Of a DNA stretch of 64,000 nt, positions 25,301 through 33,875 are shown piece by piece (position 1 is the first letter of the stretch; the number at the start of each line of letters is the position of its first letter). The translations under genes were made by a program, and so were the position numbers. This stretch comes from an uncultured Oscillospiraceae bacterium (GTDB taxonomy: Bacteria; Bacillota; Clostridia; Oscillospirales; Oscillospiraceae), in contig CALWXF010000005.1 of the NCBI GenBank assembly GCA_944385445.1, positions 1 through 64,000 of the forward strand, in the 5' to 3' direction. The notes under the pieces are model-generated. The model searched no databases. It had not been told where the DNA came from and saw nothing but the letters and a program-made list of their open reading frames with translations.

Positions 25301-25801
25301 TTACAGTTCAGCCAGTTCCTGCTGGAGCTTGTCCTCCTTGGCGGCAATCTGAGCGGCCATAATGTCCCGGTCGGCGTCCAGGCGGGAGGCCAGCTCGTCG
25401 TCGGACACAGCCAGGATCTGAGCGGCCAGCACGGCGGCGTTCTTGGCGCCGTTGAGGGCCACGGTGGCAACAGGGATACCGCTGGGCATCTGCACGGTGG
25501 CCAGCAGAGCGTCCAGGCCGTCCACAGCGCCGCCCTTCAGGGGAATGCCGATGACGGGGAGGGTGGAATTTCCGGCGAAAGCACCGGCCAGGTGAGCGGC
25601 CATTCCGGCAGCGCAGATGATTACACCAAAGCCATTTTGACGGGCGGAACGGGCAAACTCAGCAGCCTGGACAGGGGTGCGATGGGCGCTCATGATGTGG
25701 GCCTCATAGGGAATGCCATAGTGGGCAAGCTGTTGACAGGCACCCTTCACCACGGGCCAATCCGAGTCAGAACCCATGATAACTGCAACTTTTTTATTCA
25801 T
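25301..25801 (-). CDS. purE: N5-CAIR mutase, catalytic subunit of AIR carboxylase
   Basis: The 166-residue protein begins with [13 protein letters not shown], the phosphate-binding loop of class I PurE, followed by [12 protein letters not shown]. It isomerises N5-CAIR to CAIR. The first gene of the purE-C-F-M-N series, it is preceded by a structured leader ending in a terminator. No purK is present in this window. Confidence 0.96.
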   Translation of the reverse strand: MNKKVAVIMGSDSDWPVVKGACQQLAHYGIPYEAHIMSAHRTPVQAAEFARSARQNGFGVIICAAGMAAHLAGAFAGNSTLPVIGIPLKGGAVDGLDALLATVQMPSGIPVATVALNGAKNAAVLAAQILAVSDDELASRLDADRDIMAAQIAAKEDKLQQELAEL

Positions 25802-25831
25802 TGTTCCATTCTCCTTTACAAAACACATGCC

Positions 25832-25875
25832 AAAAATCAAACAGGCCAACCACGAAAGTGTAGTCGGCCTGTTTG
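25832..25875 (-). terminator. Attenuator hairpin upstream of purE
   Basis: On the minus strand, a 16-bp stem (CAAACAGGCCGACTAC with GTGGTTGGCCTGTTTG, two G-U pairs) is followed by ATTTTT. It lies 31 bases before the purE ATG, between the promoter and the gene, so it must be regulated or partial. Confidence 0.8.
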
Positions 25876-25896
25876 GATTATGGGCGGAATTTGGAC

Positions 25897-25967
25897 GCAG
25901 AGATGCCCTGAGACATACCGGATGCAACAGAAAAATGCTCGGCCTTCACAGGGCAACACCTCTCTAC
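25897..25967 (-). ncRNA. Structured purE leader of unassigned class
   Basis: On the minus strand, GTAGAGA (25967..25961) pairs with TCTCTGC (25903..25897). Inside it, GCCCTG (25954..25949) pairs with CAGGGC (25910..25905), leaving an asymmetric GGTGTT/A internal loop. A further hairpin (GCCG / CGGT, GCA / TGC) caps it. It lies between a promoter and an intrinsic terminator ahead of purE, as a riboswitch would. I compared it mentally with purine, ZTP, PRPP/ykkC, THF and SAM aptamers without a convincing match. Confidence 0.5.
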
Positions 25968-25980
25968 AAAAAGTATCTTT

Positions 25981-26010
25981 ATTCTATACACAAACGAGGG
26001 GGCAAATCAA
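25981..26010 (-). promoter_or_regulatory. Promoter of the purE operon
   Basis: On the minus strand, -35 TTGATT (26010..26005) is followed by overlapping -10 candidates: TATAGA (16-base spacer) and TAGAAT (18-base spacer). The transcript would start just before the structured leader. Confidence 0.55.
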
Positions 26011-26071
26011 GGCAAAAAAATTTTTTTGTTAGCTTATACAATGGATGGCCTGCGGAGTCTGTAAGGGCTGG

Positions 26072-27151
26072 TTAGAATAACCCGGCCCGGTCCAGAATTT
26101 CCAGGGCTTCCTTGGCACGGCTGGCCCAGGAAGCGTTGTGGGCATAGTTCTGTCTGCGGGGAGATGCCAGGGAGGACTCCTCCTCCAGCGCTCGGCGACA
26201 GCGTCGCACAAACCCCGCAGAATCGTAGGCGGTGTACACCACGTCGGGGAAGGGCTCCACCTGATCTGGGTCAATCATGGTGACAATGGGCTTTCCAGAG
26301 GCCAGGTATTCGTACATGCGAGAGGGGATGATATCGCTGCCTTTGGAGTCGGTGTGGAACAGGTCGAAGAGGACATTACAGGCAAACAGGTAGTCAGGCA
26401 GTTCCACCGGGTTGACAGGGCCGGTGAGGACGATGTTGGAATAGTGTCGCAGGCGACCCCGCACGGCAGGAGTGACCCGGCCCATGAGCAGGAAGGTCCA
26501 CTCCGGGTGGGAGTGGGCGGCCCGGAGCATAGGCTCCAATTCAATCCGGCTGTTGATATCCCCAACCCGGCCCAGAATGGGAGAGCGCAGCTGGGACAAA
26601 CAGAGAGGTACTGTGAGTCCGGGGCGGGTGAACATGCGGTCGTTGACGCCGTTGGGCAGCAGGTGCACACTGTCATTGCAGGGGGAGAGACGCTGGACCA
26701 ATCCGGGTGAGGCGGCAAACACCACATCGGCGTGACAGGTGAGATCGCTCTCCTGGTCCAGATACCGCTCGTCCCACTCCCGGTAGCAGTCATATACCAG
26801 GCCGCTGTAAGCCAGGTGATCGAGATGTAAAGTCTGTTCCGGGCTGGTACACCACAGAACCGGCTCCCGGAAATGGTGATGAGTCAGAACGTTTTCCATA
26901 AAACTGGCCCATCTCTGTTGGTCTCTCCGCTGCATGGAGGGATGGTTCCACCGGGCGAACATGGGGGCGGGAAGGGTGTACACCGTGATATGGGGACGCA
27001 TCTTGCGGCCCTGCTTGGGGGCGGGCATCCCACGGGGGACGGGAGGCTCAAAAAAGAGAATCTGGATGTCATTCATCCGGGCCAGCAGCTGCTGGGTGCG
27101 GTTGGGGCGAGCCTGCCATGGGGTGTGGGACAGGCAGAGCATTTGCTTCAT
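26072..27151 (-). CDS. TuaH-like glycosyltransferase
   Basis: The 359-residue protein has a GT-B layout. The N-terminal domain begins MLCLSHTPWQARPNRTQQL and the C-terminal donor domain carries LTGPVNPVELPDYLFACNV and PSRMYEYLASGKPIVT. This resembles teichuronic-acid type TuaH and related GT1/GT4 enzymes of cell-surface glycan synthesis. The acceptor is unknown. ATG 27151 is favoured because GAGGTG lies 6 bases upstream. It is a single gene divergent from the PAP2 gene. Confidence 0.75.
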   Translation of the reverse strand: MKQMLCLSHTPWQARPNRTQQLLARMNDIQILFFEPPVPRGMPAPKQGRKMRPHITVYTLPAPMFARWNHPSMQRRDQQRWASFMENVLTHHHFREPVLWCTSPEQTLHLDHLAYSGLVYDCYREWDERYLDQESDLTCHADVVFAASPGLVQRLSPCNDSVHLLPNGVNDRMFTRPGLTVPLCLSQLRSPILGRVGDINSRIELEPMLRAAHSHPEWTFLLMGRVTPAVRGRLRHYSNIVLTGPVNPVELPDYLFACNVLFDLFHTDSKGSDIIPSRMYEYLASGKPIVTMIDPDQVEPFPDVVYTAYDSAGFVRRCRRALEEESSLASPRRQNYAHNASWASRAKEALEILDRAGLF

Positions 27152-27185
27152 CACACTCACCTCAAAAGATCACTTGGAAATCTTC

Positions 27186-27214
27186 TTGCATATCTGGACA
27201 AAATACAGTAGAAT
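27186..27214 (+). promoter_or_regulatory. Promoter of the PAP2 gene
   Basis: -35 TTGCAT (27186-27191), a 17-base spacer and -10 TAGAAT (27209-27214). Confidence 0.6.
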
Positions 27215-27283
27215 AGACCATATTTTGCCTTACAACAATTATACAATATGCTTGACCTCTGGGTCAAGGGAAGGAGTACAGCT

Positions 27284-27835
27284 GTGCTGGAGTTGATACA
27301 ACAATTTGATGAGGGGGCCCTGTGGTGGATTGCCCAACACCTGCGTACGACCTGGCTGGACCCTCTTGTGATGTTCTATACCAATCTGGGCAATGGCGGC
27401 CTGTGCTTTATCGCCGTGGCCCTGCTGCTGTTGGCATTTCGCCAGACCAGAAAGGCAGGTGCCACCGCATTGACCGCCCTGGCGTTTGGGGCGGTGGTGA
27501 CCAACCTGACCATCAAGCCGCTGATCACTAGGCCCAGGCCCTGGGTGGTCATGGAGGACTTTGTGTGCCTGGTCACCAGCTCTGACCCCAATTCCTTTCC
27601 GTCGGGACACACCACAGCGGCCTTTGCCTTTGGCGTGGCGCTGTTTCTCACCGTGAAGCCCAAATGGGCAAAGGCCGCAGCCCTGACGGCTGCGGCCCTG
27701 ATGGGGTTATCCCGGTTGTATGTGGGGGTGCACTTTCCCACCGATGTGTTGGCGGGAGCCGTGATCGGAACCTGCTGCGGCATCCTGGCCAGCTGGGTTG
27801 TCCGGCGGGTCAGTGAGCGGTTTTCTCGTCGGTGA
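27284..27835 (+). CDS. PAP2-family membrane phosphatase
   Basis: The 183-residue protein has about five hydrophobic segments and all three phosphatase motifs: KPLITRPRP near residue 79, PSGHTTAAF near 106 and SRLYVGVHFPTDVLAG near 150. Likely substrates are undecaprenyl pyrophosphate or phosphatidylglycerol phosphate. GTG 27284 is chosen because AAGGAG lies 7 bases upstream; the in-frame ATG at 27248 has no ribosome site. Its 3' end overlaps convergent tcdA by 26 bases. Confidence 0.85.
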   Translation: MLELIQQFDEGALWWIAQHLRTTWLDPLVMFYTNLGNGGLCFIAVALLLLAFRQTRKAGATALTALAFGAVVTNLTIKPLITRPRPWVVMEDFVCLVTSSDPNSFPSGHTTAAFAFGVALFLTVKPKWAKAAALTAAALMGLSRLYVGVHFPTDVLAGAVIGTCCGILASWVVRRVSERFSRR

Positions 27836-28535
27836 GGTAGGAGATCACCCACTGGGCCAGCAACAGGCCTGCGCTGGCAGGCACCCATATGGAGCTGGCG
27901 GGGATGGAACGGCGGCCGGGCGGAGGGGTCTCCGTCCCGTCGTGGGCACGAGAGGGAAGCTCGGGGGAGAACACCACAGGGTGGTGGACAATCCCCCGGG
28001 CTTTCAATTCTTTTCGCACCACCCGGGCCAAGGGACAGCCCTCGGTCTTGGACAGGTCTGCAATGCGCAGTTGCTGGGCGTCCAGCTTGTTTCCGGTGCC
28101 CATGGCGGAGATGATGGGGATGTTCCGGGTGTGAGCGGTCTCAATGAGGTCTAATTTGCAGGACACCAAGTCAATGGCATCCACGATACAGTCGTAGGAG
28201 TGTTGGAAAAACGCCTCCCGGGTCTGGGCCTCGTATCGGGCGGCCATGGGGTGGAGTCGGCAGGCAGGGGAGATATCAGCCAAGCGGAGGGCAGCAGCCT
28301 CCGCTTTTTTCAACCCTACTGTGGAGTGGAGGGCGAAGGCCTGGCGGTTGATGTTGCTCACAGACAGGTCGTCCAGATCAATGAGGGTCAGTTCTCCTAC
28401 TCCGGACCGGCACAGGGCTTCTGCGCACCAACTGCCCACTCCACCCAGGCCGAACACGGCCACATGGCTGTGCTGTAACCGCTCGATGGCGGCGTCTCCC
28501 AACAGCATACGGGTTCGAATAAATTGGTCTTCCAT
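27810..28535 (-). CDS. tcdA: tRNA threonylcarbamoyladenosine dehydratase
   Basis: The 241-residue ThiF/E1-like enzyme has the ATP-binding GLGGVGSWCAEAL (residues 30-42), followed by DLDDLSVSNINRQ. TcdA dehydrates t6A at position 37 of ANN-reading tRNAs to the cyclic form. The ATG has AAAGGAGG upstream. Its Bacillus counterpart (yrvM) lies beside the 6S-1 RNA gene; a 6S-like RNA lies 2 kb away here. Confidence 0.9.
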   Translation of the reverse strand: MEDQFIRTRMLLGDAAIERLQHSHVAVFGLGGVGSWCAEALCRSGVGELTLIDLDDLSVSNINRQAFALHSTVGLKKAEAAALRLADISPACRLHPMAARYEAQTREAFFQHSYDCIVDAIDLVSCKLDLIETAHTRNIPIISAMGTGNKLDAQQLRIADLSKTEGCPLARVVRKELKARGIVHHPVVFSPELPSRAHDGTETPPPGRRSIPASSIWVPASAGLLLAQWVISYLTDEKTAH

Positions 28536-28557
28536 GGTTACCTCCTTTTCAAAACTT

Positions 28558-28597
28558 AAAATTTCCCCGGCGTATCAGAATACGCCGGGGAAATTTT
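28558..28597. terminator. Terminator downstream of the foldase gene
   Basis: An 18-bp perfect stem with loop CAGA. AAAATTT ends on both sides allow bidirectional use. It ends the leftward foldase transcript ahead of tcdA. Confidence 0.85.
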
Positions 28598-28611
28598 GGG
28601 ATTCGGTAAAA

Positions 28612-30162
28612 TTAGTAGCCGAAGTACTTGGCACCATCGGCCAGAGCAGTGGCGTAAGCATCACCGCCCAGCAGTTCGTCAGACCAGTCGGTCATGGCGT
28701 CCTTGGTCAGAGCAGCACGGACGGTCTGCTTCCAGGACTCCTCTTCCCACTCCTGGAAGTAGGAGATGTGGTAGCCAAAGTAGGCGGTGGTGGAGCCGGG
28801 GTTGTCCTGATGACGCACCATGGTCACATCGCCAGCAGTGCGCTCCTCGTCAAACAGCCAGGTGTTGCGGTCGTCGTTGAGGGTGTCGGGCTTCACACCG
28901 GTGGTCACACCGCCGTTGGCGGCCGTGGAGCTTGCGGAGTACTCCTCAGCCAGCTTACCGAAGGCCTCAGCGGTCTTGTCGCTCTCCTCCCATTTAGCCA
29001 TAACCTCATCGGCCTTGGCCTTGGCGGCATCCCAAGCCTCCTGGGTGGGAGCCTCGGTGTTGCCATCCTCGTCCTTGGTGGTCTCAGCGTTGATGAGAAT
29101 GTCACGGATGGTGGCGGGGGTGGTCTTGTCCTGGTAGCGGTCGTGGAAGATCACCACATAGTAACCGGCATCGGTATTCTCCACCACGGCGCCCTTGTCC
29201 TTTTCCAGCTTCAGCAGCTGATCCTTGTAGATGCTGGACAGGGAGGAGGCACCCACCACAGTGGTGTGGTCAGCGGAGTTGCTGGGAGAGGTCTGTGCGA
29301 TGAGCTTGGTCACATCGGTGCCATCCTGATAAGCGGCCAGAGCCTCGTCGGCCTTGGCCTTGGCAGCGTCCATGGCCTCCTTTTTCAGCTTGGTGACCTC
29401 TTCGTTGGTGCGAGTGTTGCCCTCGTCATCGGTGTCCTTCACCTCGTCGGCCTTGAAGTACAGGTAGGAGTACTTAAAGGTATCGGCATCGTCCTTGTTC
29501 TCTTTGTAGTAATCGTTCAGATCGGTCTCGGTGAAGGAGTCCTTGGTGTCGGTATAGACATCGTTGTAGTACTTGGTGGCCAGCAGAGAACGGGCTTCCA
29601 GGTCTTCAAAGACACCGGGGGTGATGTACTCACCATAGACAGACTGGAGATAGGCGTTGTAGGACACGGCGGAGGACTTGGCGGCGTTCTTCGTGGAGGC
29701 GATGCGCTCGTCCAGGTCTTCCTGAATGTCGGACTTGGAGTAGCCAGCCTTCACAGCGGCGTCATACAGGGCCTTGTCGTTCTGGGCCTGGCTCAGAGCG
29801 GACTCCAGGAAGAAGTCACGGTAGGTCTTATCCTCGTCCTCGTTGTACATCTGCTCATCATCGGGAGTGTTGGGGTCCACGGCGCGGTAGTAGTAGGCGT
29901 ACATGTAGCGGATATTATAATAGTAGTAACCCAGCTCGGAGACGCTTACCTTGGAGTCACCGATGGTGGCAGCAGTGGCCCGGCGCTGGAAAAAGCCAGA
30001 ATTCCAAGTGATAAGGGCAGCTATCAAGATTGCCACCACAACACCGATGGCGGTGTAGGTGCGGACCTTGCGCTTGTAGGCAGCTTGTTCGGAATAGGCT
30101 TTGGAGTTCTTGTCAGAAGGCGCAACGGTCTGACGCTGCTTCTTCTCTCTGGATGCACTCAT
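28612..30162 (-). CDS. Membrane-anchored PrsA/SurA-like foldase
   Basis: The 516-residue protein has a charged N terminus and one membrane anchor at about residues 33-53 (TYTAIGVVVAILIAALITW). A long charged helical region follows, with SurA_N-like chaperone character. A C-terminal parvulin-like domain has FGKLAEEYS, then GGVTTGV, then YFGYHISYF. The extracytoplasmic part probably helps exported proteins fold. Peptidyl-prolyl isomerase activity is inferred only, since the first of the two repeats is degenerate. The ATG at 30162 follows GAGAGGA and starts a conserved-looking N terminus. It has its own strong promoter. Confidence 0.75.
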   Translation of the reverse strand: MSASREKKQRQTVAPSDKNSKAYSEQAAYKRKVRTYTAIGVVVAILIAALITWNSGFFQRRATAATIGDSKVSVSELGYYYYNIRYMYAYYYRAVDPNTPDDEQMYNEDEDKTYRDFFLESALSQAQNDKALYDAAVKAGYSKSDIQEDLDERIASTKNAAKSSAVSYNAYLQSVYGEYITPGVFEDLEARSLLATKYYNDVYTDTKDSFTETDLNDYYKENKDDADTFKYSYLYFKADEVKDTDDEGNTRTNEEVTKLKKEAMDAAKAKADEALAAYQDGTDVTKLIAQTSPSNSADHTTVVGASSLSSIYKDQLLKLEKDKGAVVENTDAGYYVVIFHDRYQDKTTPATIRDILINAETTKDEDGNTEAPTQEAWDAAKAKADEVMAKWEESDKTAEAFGKLAEEYSASSTAANGGVTTGVKPDTLNDDRNTWLFDEERTAGDVTMVRHQDNPGSTTAYFGYHISYFQEWEEESWKQTVRAALTKDAMTDWSDELLGGDAYATALADGAKYFGY

Positions 30163-30244
30163 GGTATCAATCCTCTCAGTATTCAGTGGTATCCCCAGCG
30201 GGAAGATCGGCACACCACGTCTGAGAGATGTGCCGAACGGGCAT

Positions 30245-30273
30245 ATTATACCACGTGGGGCTGGCGTATGCAA
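30245..30273 (-). promoter_or_regulatory. Promoter of the foldase gene
   Basis: On the minus strand, TTGCAT (30273..30268), a 17-base spacer and TATAAT (30250..30245). It separates the foldase gene from the RNA upstream. Confidence 0.8.
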
Positions 30274-30298
30274 GAAAAAATCGGAAATTGTCACAAGG

Positions 30299-30330
30299 AA
30301 AAAGGCGATGCAGATTTGCTCTGCATCGCC
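30299..30330 (-). terminator. Terminator of the 6S-like RNA
   Basis: On the minus strand, a 10-bp stem (GGCGATGCAG / CTGCATCGCC) with a 7-base loop is followed by TTTTT. Confidence 0.85.
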
Positions 30331-30344
30331 TGAGTCATCAAAGG

Positions 30345-30535
30345 GCCCCGCCATAGCCGTGCCACCCAATTAAAAACCTGCACGCAAATGCAGGTGGGTT
30401 GTCTCCATCCGGTTTCCTCACTTCCAACGTCCAAACACTCCGAAGAGGTCCGGGAGGCCTGCGATCCGCCAGATGAGGGGACATCCCGTTTAAGAGATGT
30501 GGGTTTTAAAAAGGTGGTCACGAGACAAGGCAGGG
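30345..30535 (-). ncRNA. ssrS: 6S-like regulatory RNA
   Basis: The roughly 190-base intergenic stretch can fold as one long hairpin on the minus strand. A closing stem pairs 30531..30513 with 30366..30350, including CGTG-CCACC with GGTGGCACG. Further up, GGGATGTC pairs GACAACCC and ATCTGG pairs CCGGAT. A large internal bubble and an apical CTC-TTCG-GAG loop follow. The length, closing stem plus bubble, terminator just outside and nearness to tcdA all fit 6S RNA. The assignment is by structure, not by search. A hairpin with a T run at 30372-30390 could end a shorter RNA instead. Confidence 0.5.
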
Positions 30536-30550
30536 AATGTTTACAAAAGA

Positions 30551-30838
30551 TTACTGGGCGTCCTCGTCGTCCTCGTTGAACAGCTGGGTCATAAACTGCT
30601 CATAAACCTGGTCCAGCTCCTCCTGGTCGTCAATGTCGGCCAGAATCTGCTCCCCATTCTCCTCGGCGACCCGCAGGAGAATCAGGCCGAAGTCCTCGTC
30701 GTCCTCGTCCATGTCAGCAGGGACAAAGGCCATATAGGTGTTGTCCCGATACTCCAGTGTGCCCAGATGTTCCAATTCAAATTCGTTGCCGTCCTCATCG
30801 GTAACGGTGACGAAATCAGGTCCGTATTCTTCGCTCAT
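30551..30838 (-). CDS. DUF1292 (YrzB-family) protein
   Basis: The 95-residue acidic protein has the DUF1292 pattern: FVTVTDEDGNEFELEHLGTL at the N terminus, then YMAFVPAD, then an E/D-rich tail. The function of the family is unknown. The ribosome site TAAGGAGG lies 10 bases upstream. Confidence 0.85.
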   Translation of the reverse strand: MSEEYGPDFVTVTDEDGNEFELEHLGTLEYRDNTYMAFVPADMDEDDEDFGLILLRVAEENGEQILADIDDQEELDQVYEQFMTQLFNEDDEDAQ

Positions 30839-30890
30839 GCCTATAAGTCCTCCTTAGGGCGTTTTCGGGCGAATGTCTTTCGCTGGCTTT

Positions 30891-30919
30891 ATTGTAACTG
30901 CAACGGGGCGAAAATGCAA
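30891..30919 (-). promoter_or_regulatory. Promoter of the DUF1292 gene
   Basis: On the minus strand, TTGCAT (30919..30914), a 17-base spacer and TACAAT (30896..30891). Confidence 0.7.
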
Positions 30920-30974
30920 GGGGGAGAATTGAGAAAAGAAAATCGAAGTCTGGGGGGCGGCTCAGGGGGCAGGG

Positions 30975-31003
30975 TGGACAAAGCAGGGGGCGTGTGCTAT
31001 AAT
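30975..31003 (+). promoter_or_regulatory. Promoter of the penicillin-binding protein gene
   Basis: -35 TGGACA (30975-30980), a 17-base spacer and -10 TATAAT (30998-31003), with TG ahead of it. A 146-base leader follows that can pair AATTCGGT (31014-31021) with ACCGAATT (31060-31067). Confidence 0.75.
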
Positions 31004-31148
31004 ATCAGGAGTCAATTCGGTTTGTATGCAAAAAATTCCAGAAAAATTTGCTGAAAAATACCGAATTTAGACGGCAATAAGTTGCAGAAACATGAAAAAG
31101 CAAGACAAGATGGGCGTGTTTCGCCCCAATACATCGGAGGTACCCATT

Positions 31149-33860
31149 ATGTCAGAGATGAATCGAAATCGACCCTCTTCGGAACGTAGACCCAGGCGTC
31201 GGCACGACACATCCCAGACCCGTGGAGCAAGTCCGGAGAGAAGCGGGGGAGAGAGTTCCAGTCGGGACGACCATCGACCCCATAAGAAGACCCCAACCAA
31301 GAGGTCAGAAATTGCCATGCGTGTGGGAAAGGTGCTGGGCACCCTGCTGCTGATCGGTATTGTCACCAGTGCATTCATGGCCTGCTATGCTGCGGTGTAT
31401 ATCACCAATGTCATCATTCCTGAGGCGACCTTGGACCTGTCTGCGTACACCATCAACGAGAACTCTGTCATCAAGTACGAGGACGACAACGGACAGCTGG
31501 TGGACCTACAGACCTTGGTGGGCGCAGAAAACCGCCAGTGGGTAGACTATGACGAAATTCCTCAGGACCTTGTCAATGCTGTGGTGGCCGTAGAGGATAA
31601 GCGGTTCTGGGAGCATAACGGTGTGGACTGGTACCGCACAGCCGGTGCATTTGTGAACATGTTCATCGGCATGAGAAACACCTTCGGCGGTTCCACCCTG
31701 ACCCAGCAGCTGGTGAAGAACATCACGGATTACGATGATGTCACCGTCAAGCGTAAGATTTTGGAGATATTTACCGCCCTGGAGCTGGAGAAAAACTACT
31801 CCAAGGAAGATATCATTACCTATTATCTCAATGAAATCTTCCTGGGACAGGGATGCTACGGTGTCCAGTCTGCCTCTCAGATGTACTTTGGCAAGGATGT
31901 GTCCGAGCTGTCCTTGGCCGAGTGCGCCAGCCTGGCCGGCATCACCAACAACCCCTCCCTGTACAGCCCCTATTCCACTCTGGAAGTGACCCGTTATCAG
32001 TGCACCAACTGCAAGAAGAACTACTCTCTGACCAAGGATGATGTGTGTTCTGAGTGCGGTGCCAAGAACAGCTTTGACGATGGCAAGGTATGGACTGCCC
32101 GGGACTACAACAAGGCCCGACAGGAGCTCATCCTGGACCAGATGACCAAGAAGGACGTGCTGGGTGACAAAGCCATCAGCAAGGAGGAGGCGGAGCAGGC
32201 CAAGGCTGAGAAGCTGGTGTTCCGCACTGACTGGGATGAGGAGAAGCAGGAGGAGTACAACAACGCCAACACCAGCACCAAGACCATCTATTCCTGGTAT
32301 GTGGAGGCGGTGATCGACGAGGTCACCGAGGACCTGATGGAACAGACCGGCCTATCCTATGAGGTGGTCACCAAGATGGTGTACAGCGGCGGCCTGGAGA
32401 TCATCGTGCCCTATGACCCTGACGTACAGGCAGCTGTGGACGAGGTGTACAACGATAAGAGCAACCTCAACTATGTCTCCAAAACTGGCCAAGAGATGAA
32501 GTCTGGCATTACCGTGGTGGATAATGACACCGGATATGTGGTGGCCATTGGCGGCGACGTGGGAGAAAAGACCATCAACCGAGGCTGGAGCTACGCCACG
32601 GATACGGTGCGTCAGCCCGGTTCGTCCATCAAGCCCCTCTCGGTGTATGCCCCTGCCATTGAGGAGAACCTCATCACCCCCAACACCGTCACCGACGATG
32701 TGCCACGGTGGATGGGCTCCTACTGGCTGCAAAACTACCCGGTGAAGTACCGAGGCCTGACCACGGTGCTGGAAGGTGTTACAGAGTCTATTAACACCGT
32801 GTCTGCCAATGTTCTGGAGAAGCTGGGATTCCAGACCTCCTATGAATATATGACAGAAAAGTTCAAGATCTCTACCATGGTAGATCGCATGGTTTTGGAG
32901 AACGGAGAGGTCAAGTCCGATATTGACATGAGCCCCCTGGCCATTGGTGGTCTGACCAAGGGTATCTCCACCTTTGAGATGGCGGCTGCCTATGCCACCT
33001 TCCCCCGGGACGGTGCCTTTACCGAAGCTACCACCTATTTGACGGTGAAGGACCATGACGGCAATGTGGTCCTTGATAACAAGCCCTCCACCGAGCATAT
33101 TCTGGAACCACGTACCACCTACTATATCAACCAGCTGCTTACCAACGTGGTCAGCAGCGGTACAGGTACTGCGGCCCGCATTTCCGGCCAGCTGGTGGCT
33201 GGTAAGACGGGTACCACTGATAGCTCCAGAGACCAGTGGTTCGTGGGTTACACCAAGCACTACACTGCTGCGGTTTGGATTGGCTATCCCAACAACGACG
33301 TCATGAAATCCATGTGGCCCAGCCCGTCCACCCTCCTGTGGCAGAAGGTCATGAGCCGTGTTCACGAGAACCTGCCCAGAGAGGACTTTACCAAACCCTC
33401 TGGCCTGGTGACAGTGAGCATCTGTAAGGACTGCGGAAATCTGGCCACCGACAGCTGCTCCATGGACGTCCGGGGCAGTCGAGTTCAGAATATGACGCTG
33501 CTCAACAGCGATGTGCCCAGCCAGTACTGCACCTGCCATGTGGCGGTGGACATTTGCACGGAGGGCTCCTCCTCTGGAGGCTACCATCTGGCCGGCCCCT
33601 ACTGTCCTGCCAGCTCGGTCAAGACCGTGACACTGGTGGACTATACCCGGCACAATGAGTCTGGCTCCTATATCCTGGACACCGGCGCTCTGTTGTCCAC
33701 GGTGCAGGGCAACGGTCAGTGTACTGTGCACAATAGCAGCACGCCCTCTGATCCTGAGCCTTCCACCTCGGATGAACCCACCGACCCATCGGCGACTCCG
33801 AAACCTGGTGAGGACGGAAATGAGGACAAACCTGGTGCTTCTCAGGACTCAGAATCCTGA
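31149..33860 (+). CDS. Class A penicillin-binding protein (PBP1A type) with zinc-ribbon insertion
   Basis: The 903-residue bifunctional enzyme polymerises and cross-links peptidoglycan outside the membrane. After a basic cytoplasmic tail comes a membrane segment (about 60-82). The GT51 transglycosylase has EDKRFWEHNG near 150 and GGSTLTQQLVKN. The transpeptidase has SSIKP near 491, SIN near 545 and KTGT near 685. Unusually, a CxxC-11-CxxC module (about 285-305) lies between the GT51 core and transpeptidase. The C terminus is Cys-rich, then Ser/Pro/acidic. ATG 31149 is chosen because GGAGGT lies 7 bases upstream; 31092 has none. Confidence 0.93.
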   Translation: MSEMNRNRPSSERRPRRRHDTSQTRGASPERSGGESSSRDDHRPHKKTPTKRSEIAMRVGKVLGTLLLIGIVTSAFMACYAAVYITNVIIPEATLDLSAYTINENSVIKYEDDNGQLVDLQTLVGAENRQWVDYDEIPQDLVNAVVAVEDKRFWEHNGVDWYRTAGAFVNMFIGMRNTFGGSTLTQQLVKNITDYDDVTVKRKILEIFTALELEKNYSKEDIITYYLNEIFLGQGCYGVQSASQMYFGKDVSELSLAECASLAGITNNPSLYSPYSTLEVTRYQCTNCKKNYSLTKDDVCSECGAKNSFDDGKVWTARDYNKARQELILDQMTKKDVLGDKAISKEEAEQAKAEKLVFRTDWDEEKQEEYNNANTSTKTIYSWYVEAVIDEVTEDLMEQTGLSYEVVTKMVYSGGLEIIVPYDPDVQAAVDEVYNDKSNLNYVSKTGQEMKSGITVVDNDTGYVVAIGGDVGEKTINRGWSYATDTVRQPGSSIKPLSVYAPAIEENLITPNTVTDDVPRWMGSYWLQNYPVKYRGLTTVLEGVTESINTVSANVLEKLGFQTSYEYMTEKFKISTMVDRMVLENGEVKSDIDMSPLAIGGLTKGISTFEMAAAYATFPRDGAFTEATTYLTVKDHDGNVVLDNKPSTEHILEPRTTYYINQLLTNVVSSGTGTAARISGQLVAGKTGTTDSSRDQWFVGYTKHYTAAVWIGYPNNDVMKSMWPSPSTLLWQKVMSRVHENLPREDFTKPSGLVTVSICKDCGNLATDSCSMDVRGSRVQNMTLLNSDVPSQYCTCHVAVDICTEGSSSGGYHLAGPYCPASSVKTVTLVDYTRHNESGSYILDTGALLSTVQGNGQCTVHNSSTPSDPEPSTSDEPTDPSATPKPGEDGNEDKPGASQDSES

Positions 33861-33875
33861 GCGGATTCCCCTGTG

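Noticed and set aside
25897..25967. Assignment of the purE leader to THF, SAM-I or PRPP riboswitches
   Set aside because: It shares short strings (AGAGAGGTG, TTGCATCCG) with those classes, but the strings are in the wrong order and lack the required junctions.
30345..30400. T-box-like string GGGTGGCAC on the minus strand
   Set aside because: No Stem I specifier features, no overlapping antiterminator/terminator pair and no aminoacyl-tRNA or amino-acid gene downstream. It fits the closing stem of the 6S-like RNA better.
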